From assembly GCA_028583415.1 (NCBI GenBank), contig CM053274.1, forward strand, positions 95,574,549 through 95,638,548: a DNA stretch of 64,000 nucleotides, read 5' to 3'. Positions 12,030 to 24,062 of this stretch are shown here, in pieces. The translations under genes and the position numbers were made by a program. This DNA is from Protea cynaroides (taxonomy: Eukaryota; Streptophyta; Magnoliopsida; Proteales; Proteaceae). The notes beneath the pieces are model-generated. The model did not search any database. It was not told where the DNA came from and saw nothing but the letters and a program-made list of their open reading frames with translations. The number at the start of each line of letters is the position of its first letter. Positions within the stretch are counted from its first letter, which is position 1.

Positions 12030-13724
12030 GGGTAATTTACTCATACCATTCCTGGAATTCAATTTTACTATGCAGGAACCTAAAAATTGACGATAATTAC
12101 TCATACTACCCCCTAAATCTCTATGGACTGTCATACCCTTAGTCCTTTTAAGGATAAAAAACATCATTTTTGCCCTTTTCAAAAGAGAGATATGTATAAT
12201 TACCTAAATAACCCTAAAACCCTTTATAAGGAATCAGTCACACAATTTGGTTGCTGCCGGAGTGTTTGTCCTCTGCTCCTCTTCTCCGCCTGGGGCTAGT
12301 GTGATAGGAGGTGATAAGGGTTATGGTCGTGGTTCTAGTTTGTTGGTTAATCATAATGCTATCGTGTTGTGGGATAGGGAGGTGTTTGTACCGCCAAGGG
12401 TTGGGATCCAAGGTGTGTAGACGGGTAGGCAGTCGAGAATGGACTCTCTTCCGACTTCACAGGTAGCATCGCCGACGGTGGTGACAATCTCAAACATGGA
12501 GAGGGGTGTGAAACAGCCTACCATCGTATTTGCAAGGATCTAAAGAAGTGGTGTTGGATCAATCTGAAGCTGCGAATCATCGTCAAGTTAGGTTTGTTGA
12601 TCATCCATCGTAAAAGGATTTGGATCGGGTAGCCCGATGTATTGCCGAAGGAGCAATCGATGGTTTTGTGAGAGATCCTAGGGTTTCGTCTGGACCTGTT
12701 AGGACTTCACCAGGAATGATTAGGGTTTCAAATTTTGTGGTACACAGAAGATGGAGATTTTGAAAGTGGATTTAAATTTCTCACTTGGATCTTCTATCTC
12801 TGGTTGTTGAATTCCAATTATTGGTTTCTTGGCACTTTGATGCTTCTGCTATTGAAGATATACATCTCTGAGAATTTCATGCGTTCAAATCGGAAACGCT
12901 TTATTGTGGATTCGATCAAAAAAGGGGTTTTGGTTATTTCGATTAGATTCGAAATTAGAGGGAGAAGAAATTATGAAATGTTTGAACTCACTTCCTCGTT
13001 GAAGACGCAGAGAACATGATCAAAATGGAGCTAATAGACAGCATGGCGACCCTCAAAGAAAATTCTTCTGTCCGAATGATATTAGCAGTCGGAAGATCAT
13101 AGCAGCAGCCCATCAACGACAGTTTGACATTTTCAATGTTGAAAACTTCAGAATCTGTCCCACAAGAGAACACTCGCTTCTTTGACACCACCAATCTTAA
13201 CATCCGTGATGAATCTGATTCACATTCCATTGCAAAACCCAGGAAGCAGAGATTATCTAGAGAGTTGATCAGAATTGTGAATGGAACGGAGGAAATGAGA
13301 GTATAGATAGTAGGTGGAGTCATGGAGATCATCAATGTATTCTAATCCTAGAGACACATGGTGGGAGGAAAAAAGGAGGGGACGTAGAACCAGAGAGAAT
13401 CAAGTCATGGAAGTGAGCCATATATGTGAGGAAAGTGCAGAAAGCGTGAAGAGAGATAATGAAAGAACGAAATGGATTTCTACGGCTTTAGAGTAATAAA
13501 AATAAAGGGAATAAATGGGTAAAGGTAAAAACCCTATCTTAGTCTTTTCACCATAGCTATAAGGGTTTTTTAGATATTAAAAAAAATTAACCATGATGAC
13601 ATCACCATTTGTGGATCTTAATGTAACAAGGTTTGAGATTTAGAGGTGTATGACTAATTATCGTCAAATTTTAAGTTCATGCGTAGTAAGATTAGATTCT
13701 AGGGGTGGTATGAGTAAATTACCC
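12030..13724. mobile_element. Mutator-like element with non-transposase interior (Pack-MULE candidate)
   Basis: The target duplication TAATTTTAA is perfect and 9 bp long (12021-12029 and 13725-13733), the signature of Mutator-like elements. The ends are inverted repeats of about 95 bp beginning GGGTAATTTACTCATACC and closing GGTATGAGTAAATTACCC, with moderate divergence inside. The 1.5-kb interior (about 12230-13500) is clearly GC-richer than the flanks and has runs of protein-like reading on the plus strand, for example near 12290-12530 and 13020-13310, broken by stops. I see no transposase (no DDE/MULE or SWIM-like motif). The interior therefore looks like captured host-gene sequence; I do not recognise the source gene. 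Confidence 0.85.
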
Positions 13725-14435
13725 TAATTTTAATGTTTTGAATTTTATTAGATTCAAAATATTAATTTACTATTTCAAGTGGTATTGAAGAGATGTGGAG
13801 GTGCGCCAGGCCGTGCAATAGGGCAATGCATGGGCAAGTGCTAAAGAGATGTGTCTCTTCCTAATAGGCACATTTACTAGTAGTGTTGAAAAGGTTGATT
13901 TCTTCTTAATAAGTACGTTTATAAATGGTGTTGAAGAGCTCTTCTTAATAGGCACTTAAATGATCAATAAGTGTGATTATTGCTTAAATGTTTAAATGGT
14001 CAATAGACATTTCTATTAGCAGAGCCCATTAACTATTATTGCAACTACAACAATGTTAGTCCCACCACTATTTCATTGACTTTACCTATTGAGTATAGTT
14101 TTCTGATTTAATCCCTGAGTAAAAGGGCAACACTCAGGGGAGACTACGATTTTAAAGAGAGTAGTTTTGACTATGACTCAACCTTACCGTTCTTTTGCCT
14201 TGTGTGGTACTTCCTATCAATAATTAAATTGATGCCTACTTTGGTGGATTCTTAGATGTATACATGGAGTATTTGAGTAAGTCATTTTTATTTTATATGA
14301 AATTTTATATCTCAAGTTCATCTCATGGTGATGTTTGTGGTGCATATATTACAACAATATATCCCATGCTCCAAATAGAGTAAGTTTAATTCATTGGATT
14401 AGTTAGGTATTAAAGAACACAAATTTGTAAGCTTA

Positions 14436-14698
14436 GGTTGCATTTGGCATGGTATGCATTTGTTAGGTCAATAATACATTCTAAGATGACAAAAACAATA
14501 TTTGGTATGCATTCTCTTTTTTGAATCATGGAATGCATAAGAGTACATGGTACATTCTGGAATTCTCTCTTTGCTCATTCCACATTTTAAGCCCATAATG
14601 GAAATGCCTCGCTCTTAACCTATTCCCATCCTATTTTAGGAATTTTATCATAATGCATTTCTAAAAATATATTTCAAGATTAAATATCAAACATAGCC
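14436..14698. mobile_element. Tourist-like MITE in the loop of the fold-back element
   Basis: Ends GGTTGCATTTGGCA and TATCAAACATAGCC are imperfect inverted repeats of the Tourist type, flanked by TTA at 14433-14435 and 14699-14701. 263 bp, non-coding. Confidence 0.75.
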
Positions 14699-14944
14699 TT
14701 AATCTCTTTTACATCATTTCCTCCGAATTAGTTCTCACATCACCCATATCAAAACCTACATAAAAGTATAGGAAGCAGGTCCAACTTCTTTCTCTAGAAG
14801 AGGTTGAGATGACCCAATATTTTCCTCATGACCTATTTTTTCGGGAAAGGGAGCAACTTGTTCTCATGAAGTTGGATCACTAGCAAATTTGGCAGCTCAT
14901 ATAGGGTTGAATGTTGTAATATATGCATCACAAACATCATCTTA

Positions 14945-15220
14945 GGTTCTTTTTGGTATGTATTATAGAATTAATTATATAATACATTATGACATATGTA
15001 ATTATTTGGTATGATTTATCTTATTTATTTATATTTAAAATAAATTAATATAATCTAAAATCTATATATAGGTTAGAAGGTGTTTATCATTATGTCATAA
15101 TCAATTATTATTTCTTTATGTTTAGTGGTATGATTATTTTTAATGACTCATATATTATTTACATAATGATTTATTATAAATAACTCATAAACATAACTAT
15201 AAATTATATCAAAGAGAGCC
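14945..15220. mobile_element. Tourist-like MITE inside the right arm of the fold-back element
   Basis: Ends GGTTCTTTTTGGTAT and ATATCAAAGAGAGCC are flanked by TTA at 14942-14944 and 15221-15223. Removing it restores the continuity of the right arm with the left arm, which independently confirms both boundaries. 276 bp. Confidence 0.85.
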
Positions 15221-16140
15221 TTAGATATAAGATTATATGAGATATTAAAGTGTAAATTTATATAGAAACGATTTACTCAAATTCTACATGTATGCATCAT
15301 GAAATTTACCAAAATAAGCGTCAAATGCATCATTAAACTGATGTATAACACGTGATAATTGAATAGTTGGGTGGAGTCGTAGTCAAGACTACACTCCTTA
15401 AAATCGTAGTCACCCCGCCTCCTGTAGTACAAATTATGTTCCTTGCGAATCAATTTCTAAGATAAACAACCCTCAAAAACTAAAAAGTGTTACACTTACT
15501 CTCTTCGGTTTACTCAAATTACTCAAAAATTCCAAAGGCTATGTTCAAGAGGTAAAAATCAATGTCAACACTAGTGGGATTGTCAAACCAAGTTATTGTT
15601 ATAGTTTTGTTATACTTAATGGGTTAAACATTCTCTTTATATATAAGAGAAGAAGAGGTACCACCAATGGTTGTCTCCAATGTCTCCAAAGAGCATTGCC
15701 CAAACACTATATCTCTACCACAAGACATGTCAATTGACCATTTAGACATGTCATCAATAGTCACACTCAATGGTCATTTAGGTGTCTATTAAGAATAGAC
15801 AAATTTCTCCAATCACTACTTATAAAATGATAAATTAATATTTTGAATCTAATAAAATTTAAAGATATTATTGATAAAATGATGAAACTTGAAAAGATAA
15901 ATGATTGAATTTGAGGCTAAAATTTAATAAACGGTCAATCCAAACCACTCCTTGGGTCTCCAAAGGCAAAATTTCCACATCATTCTTCCAGTAGGTAGAA
16001 CGAGGAGTCATTGTAGGGTTGTCAATCGGCCGGTTTGGTCCGGTTTTGATCTTGTACTGGCAAGCCCCACCAATCATTAAAAAAAATTTGATTTCAGTTT
16101 CAAGCAGGTTCAGTTTCGCATTTTATCAGGTTGTCCTAAT

Positions 16141-16435
16141 TAGGGGTGTCAATTTAACCCCACAAGTTCAAACTGGCCCGAACCCGCCTTGAGTCCGGAC
16201 AGGTCCTGGGTTGGGATTTTCAGCCCGCAGAGCTGGTTTGGGGCCAATTTCTTTAGGCCCAATTAGGGTCCATCAGGGTTAGGCCGGGTTAGGATTAAAT
16301 GATTAATTCTGGCAGAGTAGGGCCTGGGCTGAAGTTTGTTTGGCCCTGCCAAGGCCGAGCCGGGCTCAGGGTTGACCCTAGAAGACCTAGGATTGGTCTA
16401 GGGTTAATACAAAAACCGGCCTATTGACACCTCTA
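16141..16435. mobile_element. hAT-type MITE, 295 bp
   Basis: Termini TAGGGGTGTCAAT and ATTGACACCTCTA are inverted repeats. They are flanked by GTCCTAAT (16133-16140) and GTCTTAAT (16436-16443), an 8-bp target duplication with one substitution, as expected for hAT elements. The interior is GC-rich (GGCCCGAACCCG, GGCCGGGTTAGG) and non-coding. A related sequence with TAGGGTTGTCAATCGG starts at 16011-16014 just upstream, suggesting nesting within an older copy. Confidence 0.85.
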
Positions 16436-16443
16436 GTCTTAAT

Positions 16444-17487
16444 GGCACTTATCTGTTCGTTATCGGGTTGTCTGGTTTAAGGCTTTGCTTTTGGCATAGA
16501 AAACAAGAGATCCAACAAGTGACATCAGGATTCAGCACACAAGTGATGAGCAATATCAAGCTTGCTCCAGTAGCTAACAGGCCACTCTTGCCACTGGAAT
16601 TTGGAAAGAAAGAAACAAATTGATTTTCAATGAGGAAATTAAAGAGCATTGTATCAAATCCTTGGGCATGGCATCGGGACTGCCTTAAACTGAGAGGATG
16701 GTTCAAGAGCATAGATCGGATCGGATCGGCTCTGCAACACATCGAGTCAGCCCCCAGGATAAAAAAAACCACACGTGAGAGGCGGTTCCGGTCAATTTTT
16801 TTGGCCTGGCCAAGTCAGCCCAATCCGGGCCAATCCAACTCGGGATCAGATCTGATCCGGTCACAACCAATCCCATGCACTTGAACCATGGCTAAGAGAG
16901 GAGAAAGGAAAATAATAAGGGGAAAGTGAAGACACTTAGAGCAACCAAGGGAACCAGGAGTCAAGTAATGGGACTTGGATACATCACTTGTTGGCACCTT
17001 CTTATGCAGTTGGAGATCCAAGTGGGCAAAGTGCATAACACTATAGTGCTTGAAGTAGAGTGATTATACAGTTGATTCTGGATTATATTCCCTCGTTACT
17101 AAGGCATATTCATTATGACATCTGAAAATTCAAGAACCAGCAGAACTAGAAATACACATTTGCAAAGCTGAAAGGTAATAGAATGCGAAGACCAAAAACA
17201 AATGACATAATCAAGACATTGTTACTTCTATGTTCGCAAAGTGACCAAAAAGAGTACGTTGACATGCTGGCCCGCACGAACTAGGATTCAGACCAGAATA
17301 GATGAAACAATTGAAACCTTTACCCTCCTCAGCACCCCATGAGACATCTAAAAAAGGATAAAAGACCTTGCATTGATCTTGCTTTGAAGAACCTATGAGC
17401 TAAGATACATACAAGTAACATTTATCTATTTAATTACAGAACTACACATCTTCAGATGCTCAAAAGGTGGGATTTACACAAGAGGAA
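16444..17487. other. Intergenic and 3' UTR of the SPOC gene
   Basis: The right-hand part, up to the stop codon at 17488, is presumably the 3' UTR of the minus-strand SPOC-domain gene. I could not fix a polyadenylation site. No independent coding frame is supported; the 107-codon minus frame at 16449-16772 has no recognisable domain. Confidence 0.45.
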
Positions 17488-20400
17488 TCAAAATCCTCTA
17501 CTTCTAGATGTATCTTGTCTCCTTTCCATGTTGTGTTGCATGGCTGCAAAGCCTGGGGTCCCATAAAACGGCCCCTCGTTGGGTTGATCAACATAATGAC
17601 ATGGCTGCATTAACCCACTCCCCTGGACAGGAAGGTCATGTGAAGCAAGGGGGCGGGTCCACCAACCAGGGGGTCCAGGTTGCTGGCCTTGCCCTTGTAT
17701 CATATTCATCGGGATCGGGGGTTGCAGTGGCTGCAATGGTATTGGATATTGGGGAGGTACAGGCCCTAACAGCTGAGACGGGTGCTGAAATGGATGCTGA
17801 GATGACACTGGAACCAAGTGCTGTTGGTTTACGATGCGTGGTGTTGGCTGCTGAAAGCCATGCACCACAGGTGGGGGAGGGGGAGGTAGCCACTGTGTGG
17901 GGGGTTGTGGCTGCCACTCAGGGATGTCATCATCATCGTTCCAGGGCTGAACCTCAATCCCAACACCTCCACTTGGCTGCCAATTCACTGAACTTGCATT
18001 CTTTAAACCCTGTCCATATTTGTTGACTAGATCTCTCATTTGTTCAACCGGATGAAACGATTGTGACCGACCAGGGGTGTGTAAGGAAGTAATACCCGGC
18101 CCTCGAGAGGGATTTGGGCCAGGAAACTGCAACACCGCAGGTTTTGGGGGTCTAACAAAGTCAAATTCTGGCAGATCATCCTCATCCCTGGAAGCTGCTG
18201 GCCCAAAGCCAGGTGGAACATCATCAATGGGTTCATCATCAACTGGTGGTTTGGGATTGAAGGGAGGAGAATCCGAAGGCAGTGATACTGGTGGTTTAGG
18301 CGTTGCATTGACATTAGTATCCTTCTCTTGTTGTCTCCTTAAAGAGAGTTGCTTTTTCATGTGTTTATGGTGTGAGGATGAGTTGGGTGAAATTGTTGAC
18401 GTTTCAAGAGCCTTTCTCCATACAACAATGCCAATGAGGCCATTATCTGCAGAATTTAGTGTTTCTGTATGGTCCTTTGGTAGGTGTTTTCCAAGCATTT
18501 CGAAAATTCTTGTGTGAGGTGGGCAGAAATAGAGTTCTACACCAGGAACAGGCTCAGCAAACCCTACTCTCTCATCCACAACATACGAATCCGCCACCTG
18601 TAGGAGAAAGGCACCTCAGGTCAACAATGAATAGTAGTCAAAGGGAATGAAGGGAAAAAGAAGAGGGGGGAAGGGGAACACACACAAAGGCATCACCTCG
18701 CGAAGGTTCATGCGCCCACTATCTGGGGACGACTCCTTCAAGCAAAATTGAACCACCTGCAGAGGATCAAAGTTTATGAATTTCGCACACCTCAAGGATA
18801 GGTTTAGAGTTAGACGCCATCAAGAAACAACATGATGAAAACACAAGGATAATTCCCATCCACAAGCCCAACCTATGGAAAAAACGATCAAATTTTATTT
18901 CATTCTAAATAATTATAGCAGATTCTGGTCAAAATGCATCATAAATTGCTCTTTTGTAAATTCAGATCCTTAAACATCAGGAGTTGAGATTAACAGTTGG
19001 ATTAGGTTAGTCAAAGGAGGCTGGTTGGATAAGCAGCTCAATAGAAGGAACTGGATGTTACGCATTGGCAAGAGGCTAGAATGTTGGATTTCTTCCAATT
19101 CCTTTAGCTGGAAATGGAGCTTTTCTAGAATGCTCTTTTTCTACCTTAACAGATTCTACAGTTACACATAGAAAAAGAAAAGGAGATGAGTAGATTTATT
19201 GCCCTAATCAACAAAACAAATCACCTGATAGTTTACAACTTTTTGATCATTTTATCTTCTCTTTCCTAAACTTATGCCAGATATTTTAAGAATATTAAAC
19301 CAATTCTACTCTCAACATTTTTTTAAAAATTTTATTTCCTCTAAACTTACAGAGGATTCAAACCATTATGAGTCAAAAGCAGATCAATCTAAGACATATG
19401 TAGTGGTAAGATTCAACCCCTACTGCACCAGAAGCAGACAAGATTAAAAGGGAGAGAATTGAAAATGCTACCATTATTGCACGACTTCGGGACATAGGAA
19501 GCACTTGGAGGAACTTCTCAAATGCATCGAGTCTGACTCTTCCTTTAATCTCAAGAAGGCCAGGCCACTCTTTTGTTGATGTTTTTTCACCACTGCAACA
19601 AAGAGAATCAAATCAGCAACCTTACGGGAAAAAAAAAAAAAAAAAAAGAAGGTTATTAAGCATGTTACCCATTCATGACACACGACTTTAAGCATGTTAC
19701 CCATTATTAAGCATGTTACACATTGAATTCAAAAAAGAGAGCCCGCCTTTATTCATACCATCTCAAACGATTTTCTCGTAGCTTATTATGTATCGGCAAA
19801 TCTCCCAAATCAACACTAATACGATCATTTCTTACCTTATCCTTCCTAGTTTTTCCACACATCTATCTCAACATCATCGTCTCAATGCTGAGTTTATCTA
19901 TATGATGCTTCTTAACAACCCAACATTCCACACTATACATCATAGCCGGTAGATTGACTATCTTGTAAAAATTTTCTTTTAAGTTTTAGGGGAATATGTC
20001 AATCACAAAGCACTCCAAACGCACCTCTCTACTTCATCCATCCCATTTTAATCCTCTGTAAAACATCATTCTTTATATCACCTTCTTTATTTATGATTGA
20101 GCCTAAATACCTACAATAATTACTCTATCATGATAAACTATACCAACTTCTTCATGTATTCTTCCTTTGTAAAGGATTTTATGAGAATCTATCTGCTCTC
20201 TATTCAGCACAGAGATGGTTAGTCCCAGAGATTTGCATCATCTCCCTCGGCCCAGGGGCACATCTAGCATGAAAAGAGAGATTTTTGAAGCACTTCCATA
20301 AGGCCATTAATGGCATGGGTGGAAGGAGCAGATTCGATGAATTCTAGAAGGGACAAAAAAAAACTTCAGATAATGGATAGATCCTCCTTGATGGAGTCAA

Positions 20401-23400
20401 TCTTCAAAGCGTCCAAGAAGATTAATGAAATTATTTTGGTCAGGGAAATGCTCGTATACTACCCTTATCATATAGATCTTTGGTAAAGTTTCTCTTTCTC
20501 ATATGAATGCGTTTAAGTTTCATACATTATATAACCTTTGTTTTTCCCATTCTGGTATAGACAACTCATATCCTGTTTTATGCAGTTCAGGGTTCTAAAA
20601 AGAATCTAGAAGCAAGAACTAAAACCAGGATCACTTAGAAATCAATGATAACAAACGGGAAGAATTTTTAGCTGATAAGAGGGTTAAAGTATTTCAAAAT
20701 CCAACATTCCGATTAGGCTACAAATCTGGCAGTGTAGGGGTAGTATATCAGATCTATCAATTGATATGTGAATCTTAAAAATCAGCTTAAAATTTATAGA
20801 TGATTCCAACTTGTCAAGATTCAAGGTAATAGTAATAACTGAGAAATTCAGATCTGAGAAACTATTTAGATATTGATGTAAATAGAATTCCGAAGTCAAA
20901 TTTGAAGACTGGAAACAATATTTCAGCCGATTAAAGAAATAGATATTCAGTATCAAAGAGAAGAAAAAAATACTAGAGGCCAAGATGTGAGGATAATGAA
21001 CAAGAAGAAGAATTAAGGAGAAATAGCACCTAAGTGAGATGACGATCGGAATTAGAATAAGTACAGAATTGGGACGTAGATCAGATATAGAATACTAATC
21101 CCGTGTGCACAACTCAACAGCTCCAAAACTCTAAGGAAAAAAATTCTATAATTCAAATCAGGCTTAACTATATATATATATATATATATAACAGTTTAAA
21201 TTAACTAAACTGTCTCATACAAAGAATCCTAATCGCTCTTTTATACCGATTTGACTTGATAGATTCAAAACAAAACCTAAAAGCTAAGAACCTGATCCAA
21301 CTCCAACACTGAACTTAACTACTAATATCAACCATCAATGGCTAACTCTCTTATAATAAAATTTTAAAAAATCAATTTACAAAAAATAACCCCAAATAAA
21401 AATGAATATCCCAACATAACAGTTTAAATTAACTAAACTGTCTCATACAAAGAATCCTAATCGCTCTTTTATACCGATTTGACTTGATAGATTCAAAACA
21501 AAACTCTTAAAAGCTTTTAAGAATCCTGATCCAACTCCAACACTGAACTTAACTACTAATATCAACCATCAATGGCTAACTCTCTTATAATAAAATTTTA
21601 AAAAATCAATTTACAAAAAATAACCCCAAATAAAAATGAATATCCCAACTACCCCTGTTGGGACTAATGGCCAAATTTAACCTAGTTCTCCTTGGCCTGG
21701 GCTTCCAAGTTCCAAACAAGGTCTTGTTTATCCAGCCAGGCTAGTTCAACTCCATCACTGTCAGTAACTCAGAAAGTTGCGAAGCAACAACTTTCCAGAA
21801 GGTCATCTGCTTTAGTACTAGACTTAAAATTCTAGCCCGATTAAACTAAACAGTGAAGCTTCCATGGTGACTCTGTGCATTAGTGCTAGTAAGATCATAA
21901 TTGTATAAAAAATACTTATTGTGAAACAATTAGATTCAAATTTGAAAACCAATTATAAAATAGAAAGTAAGGACACATGCTGGTTGCAGATGGATGTTTT
22001 ATCAACTGATGGCAGGAACTTGAGAACTGTAAAAACTAAGCCCAATGGTAAATTCAACAACAGATAAAAATAAATCATTCAGCGAGAACCTCCAATTTGA
22101 AATCAGAGCATTAAAATATCTTAAGGGTGTTTGGTTAGCACTTTGGCAGAACGTGAACAAAGTGGAAAGCAGTAAACGGAAATATTTCTGCCAGACAATC
22201 AGCAACTAATAATCCATGTAAGAAACCAGAAATTCCTGAGTAGACCATCATAGCAAAGCAACTTGAGCAGTGAGAATGTTAAAACTGAAAAAAAAAAAAC
22301 ACACACACCTTCTAAAAATGCCACTGACGGTCACTGTGGCTGAAATATTCAACTGAAGTATACCCTCCCATACATACACAACCTTAGATGTATCACCACC
22401 AGGAGAAGTGTCTGAGACCGCAAGAATGTTGTTAGATTTTATGTTACTACCAGTCCTTGTATACTTCGCCTCATTTTTAGTGTTATTTGATTTTGTGTTG
22501 CTGTTGGTCCTTGTGTACTTGACTTCATTTTTATCAAATTTATTCAGGGAAGTATCTACAGGATCAACTGAACCAATATCCGAAGAATCCAGCTTGGAGT
22601 CAACATCACACGTATTCTTCTCATCCAAAGCAGGTGTAGTACGTGCAGCATCCACAGGTAAGTTTTCAAAGGGTGGCTCGGAGTCAAGAGACTCCATGAA
22701 CTCGTCTAAAGAAACTATTGGAGGAAGAAATTCTGCATCTTTCAACTCGTCCACCATAAGCCCTTGCATCGGATCAGTCCCATCTTGTGGAAGGGTAGTT
22801 AGGCCACTTTGAAGATTATGGTCTTCTGAGTTATTATTGTCATGTACATCAACTGCTTCAGATGTTTCACTTTTGGTACCTTTAGATTGAAGTTGAGAAA
22901 CTTTCTCATCAGTTTTTGATTGAATTTGAGTAAGTGAACTAGCTCCTACAGAAACCTCCACTGAAACACTATCATCATGTTCAACTTCTACTTGAAACTC
23001 GCCTTTGTGAGTTTTTCTAACCAAACGTCTGATATCAACTTCTGAATCTGGCAAAACTACCATCTGTGCAAACTCCTCTGCTTTAGCCAATCTCCACTGT
23101 GAGAGCTCCTCTGAAGCAAGTTCCTCGGGAGTCATAGAACAGAGACGTTCAGGGGAAATTTCTCCAGCTATAACTCTTTCTCTTAGTTCTGGATTACTAC
23201 GATCTTTCAAATTGAATAAAAGAGACCTTCCCTTCTCTTTGTACTTCTTATTCACACCTCCAAATAATTTGAAGAGTTCAGCCTCAATTTTAAATGCTAA
23301 AGATTCTGGAGAAAGAGGCATCAGCTCACCACTATCTATGCATACTTCTTCATTTACCAATTTGGGTCTTTTGGCTGACTGACCTTCCCTTGTTTCAGCA

Positions 23401-24062
23401 GGCCCTGCATCAAGATCTGTTGCCCAGCACAATCCATTTCCCTGCAAAAGCTCATCATTGACAAGGAAGCTGTTAGTGAATGAAATATCTTCTTCTGGTA
23501 CAATATGCTTCAACTGGAATTCCTGCCCATCAGATTTCCAGCTCTTAGTAGCATTTTCTATATTTTCACTAGAGAGAGTTTCCTGAAAAGAACTTTGGTC
23601 ATTGGTATGCTTTTGAACAGGCTGATGATCCATGGAGGATAAGCTCTCTGGAAGCCCTTCAGGTACATGAGACGAAGCAACATCTACATTTGCAGGAGCA
23701 AATACAGCTAGTGGCGGGACCTCATGGAACTGCTTTGGAGCGCTTGCAACCTCACTCTCAGAATTTTTTCCTACAGTTGCTAGTTTGCTTTGTGACTGAG
23801 AAACCATTGCCAATGAAGCAGCTAATGATTCTCTCAGCTTGGACCTGACTGATTCAAAAGACTCTGTTCGGCTCTTTGGAGAAGGTTCCATCTGTATAGT
23901 TCGCTTCTTCGACATTCCCGATTGCTGTGACCCTGGTTTACTAGATGAAGATTCCACCTGTACACTTCGTTTATTTGGTACTAACAATTGCTGTGACCCT
24001 GCTTTACTGGACACAGATTCCATCTGTGCAGTTTGCATGTGTTGTGCTGAAAAATGCTGCAT
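17488..24062 (-). CDS. TFIIS-central-domain / SPOC-domain protein (PHF3/DIDO-like class)
   Basis: Four coding exons: 24062-22309, 19592-19472, 18756-18697 and 18597-17488, joined in phase to 1014 codons plus stop, all GT-AG. Residues 67-90 (ESFESVRSKLRESLAASLAM) and about 252-335 (ESLAFKIEAELFKLFGG ... PEELASEELSQWRLAKAEE) form a TFIIS central domain split by a low-complexity insert. About 562-710 is a SPOC domain spread over all four exons, from VYVWEGILQLNISA through PGLLEIKGRVRLDAFEKFL to GLIGIVVWRKAL. The remainder is a Pro/Gln-rich tail ending RRQDTSRSRGF. Plant relatives are the At5g25520/At5g11430 family. In animal PHF3 and DIDO the same pair of domains contacts RNA polymerase II and its phosphorylated tail, so a nuclear role in elongation or RNA processing is inferred. 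Residues 1-65 are imperfect 22-residue repeats. The start is the first in-frame ATG after a stop; upstream repeat units are broken, so the N terminus is uncertain. Confidence 0.92.
19725..20170 (-). mobile_element. RTE-type LINE fragment in a SPOC-gene intron
   Basis: Matches 26670-27100 over most of its length (for example ACCTTATCCTTCCTAGTTTT, TTTATCTATATGA and TCACCTTCTTTATTTATGAT). It derives from the region just after the reverse-transcriptase catalytic core, on the minus strand. Frames are broken. At its left edge (19655-19722) the words AAGCATGTTACCCATT occur three times in tandem. Confidence 0.75.
20584..21140. repeat. Dispersed repeat, copy A
   Basis: Shares start (CAGTTCAGGGTTCTA / CAATTCAGGGTTTTA), an internal AATCTAGAAGCAA and end (ACTCAACAGCTCCAAAACTC / GCTCAACAGCTCGAAAACTC) with 61556-62062. 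The two copies lie in introns of different genes. The middle is diverged. Class not identified; no coding capacity. Confidence 0.6.
21191..21650. repeat. Near-identical tandem duplication, period 228 bp, in a SPOC-gene intron
   Basis: The segment beginning ACAGTTTAAATTAACTAAAC and ending GAATATCCCAAC occurs at 21191-21418 and again at 21419-21650. The only differences I see are near the middle, around AACCTAAAAGCTAAGAACC versus AACTCTTAAAAGCTTTTAAGA. An (AT)n run (about 21170-21190) precedes the first copy. High identity marks a recent event. Confidence 0.93.

Larger units (their letters stand above)
13738..15865. mobile_element. 2.1-kb inverted-repeat (fold-back) element
   Basis: Left arm 13738 to about 14365 is repeated in inverse orientation as about 14915-15865. 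Matching landmarks include GAATTTTATTAGATTC with GAATCTAATAAAATTT at the ends, CTACGATTTTAAAG with CTTAAAATCGTAGT, and GCATATATTACAACA with TGTTGTAATATATGCA near the loop. The right arm is lengthened by a Tourist-like MITE (14945-15220) and another sits in the loop (14436-14698). No transposase frame is seen. It directly abuts the Mutator-like element on its left. Confidence 0.82.

Noticed and set aside
13124..13496. Two 60-codon plus-strand frames in the Mutator-like element as real genes
   Set aside because: Short, unrelated to any family I know and inside a transposon; treated as captured or chance sequence.
17508..18026. 172-codon plus-strand open frame
   Set aside because: Antisense shadow of the Pro/Gln-rich last exon of the SPOC gene; low-complexity composition keeps the opposite frame open.
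22408..22812. 134-codon plus-strand open frame (and others at 23839-24392)
   Set aside because: It is the antisense shadow of the TFIIS/SPOC coding exon, whose minus-strand frame carries recognisable domains.
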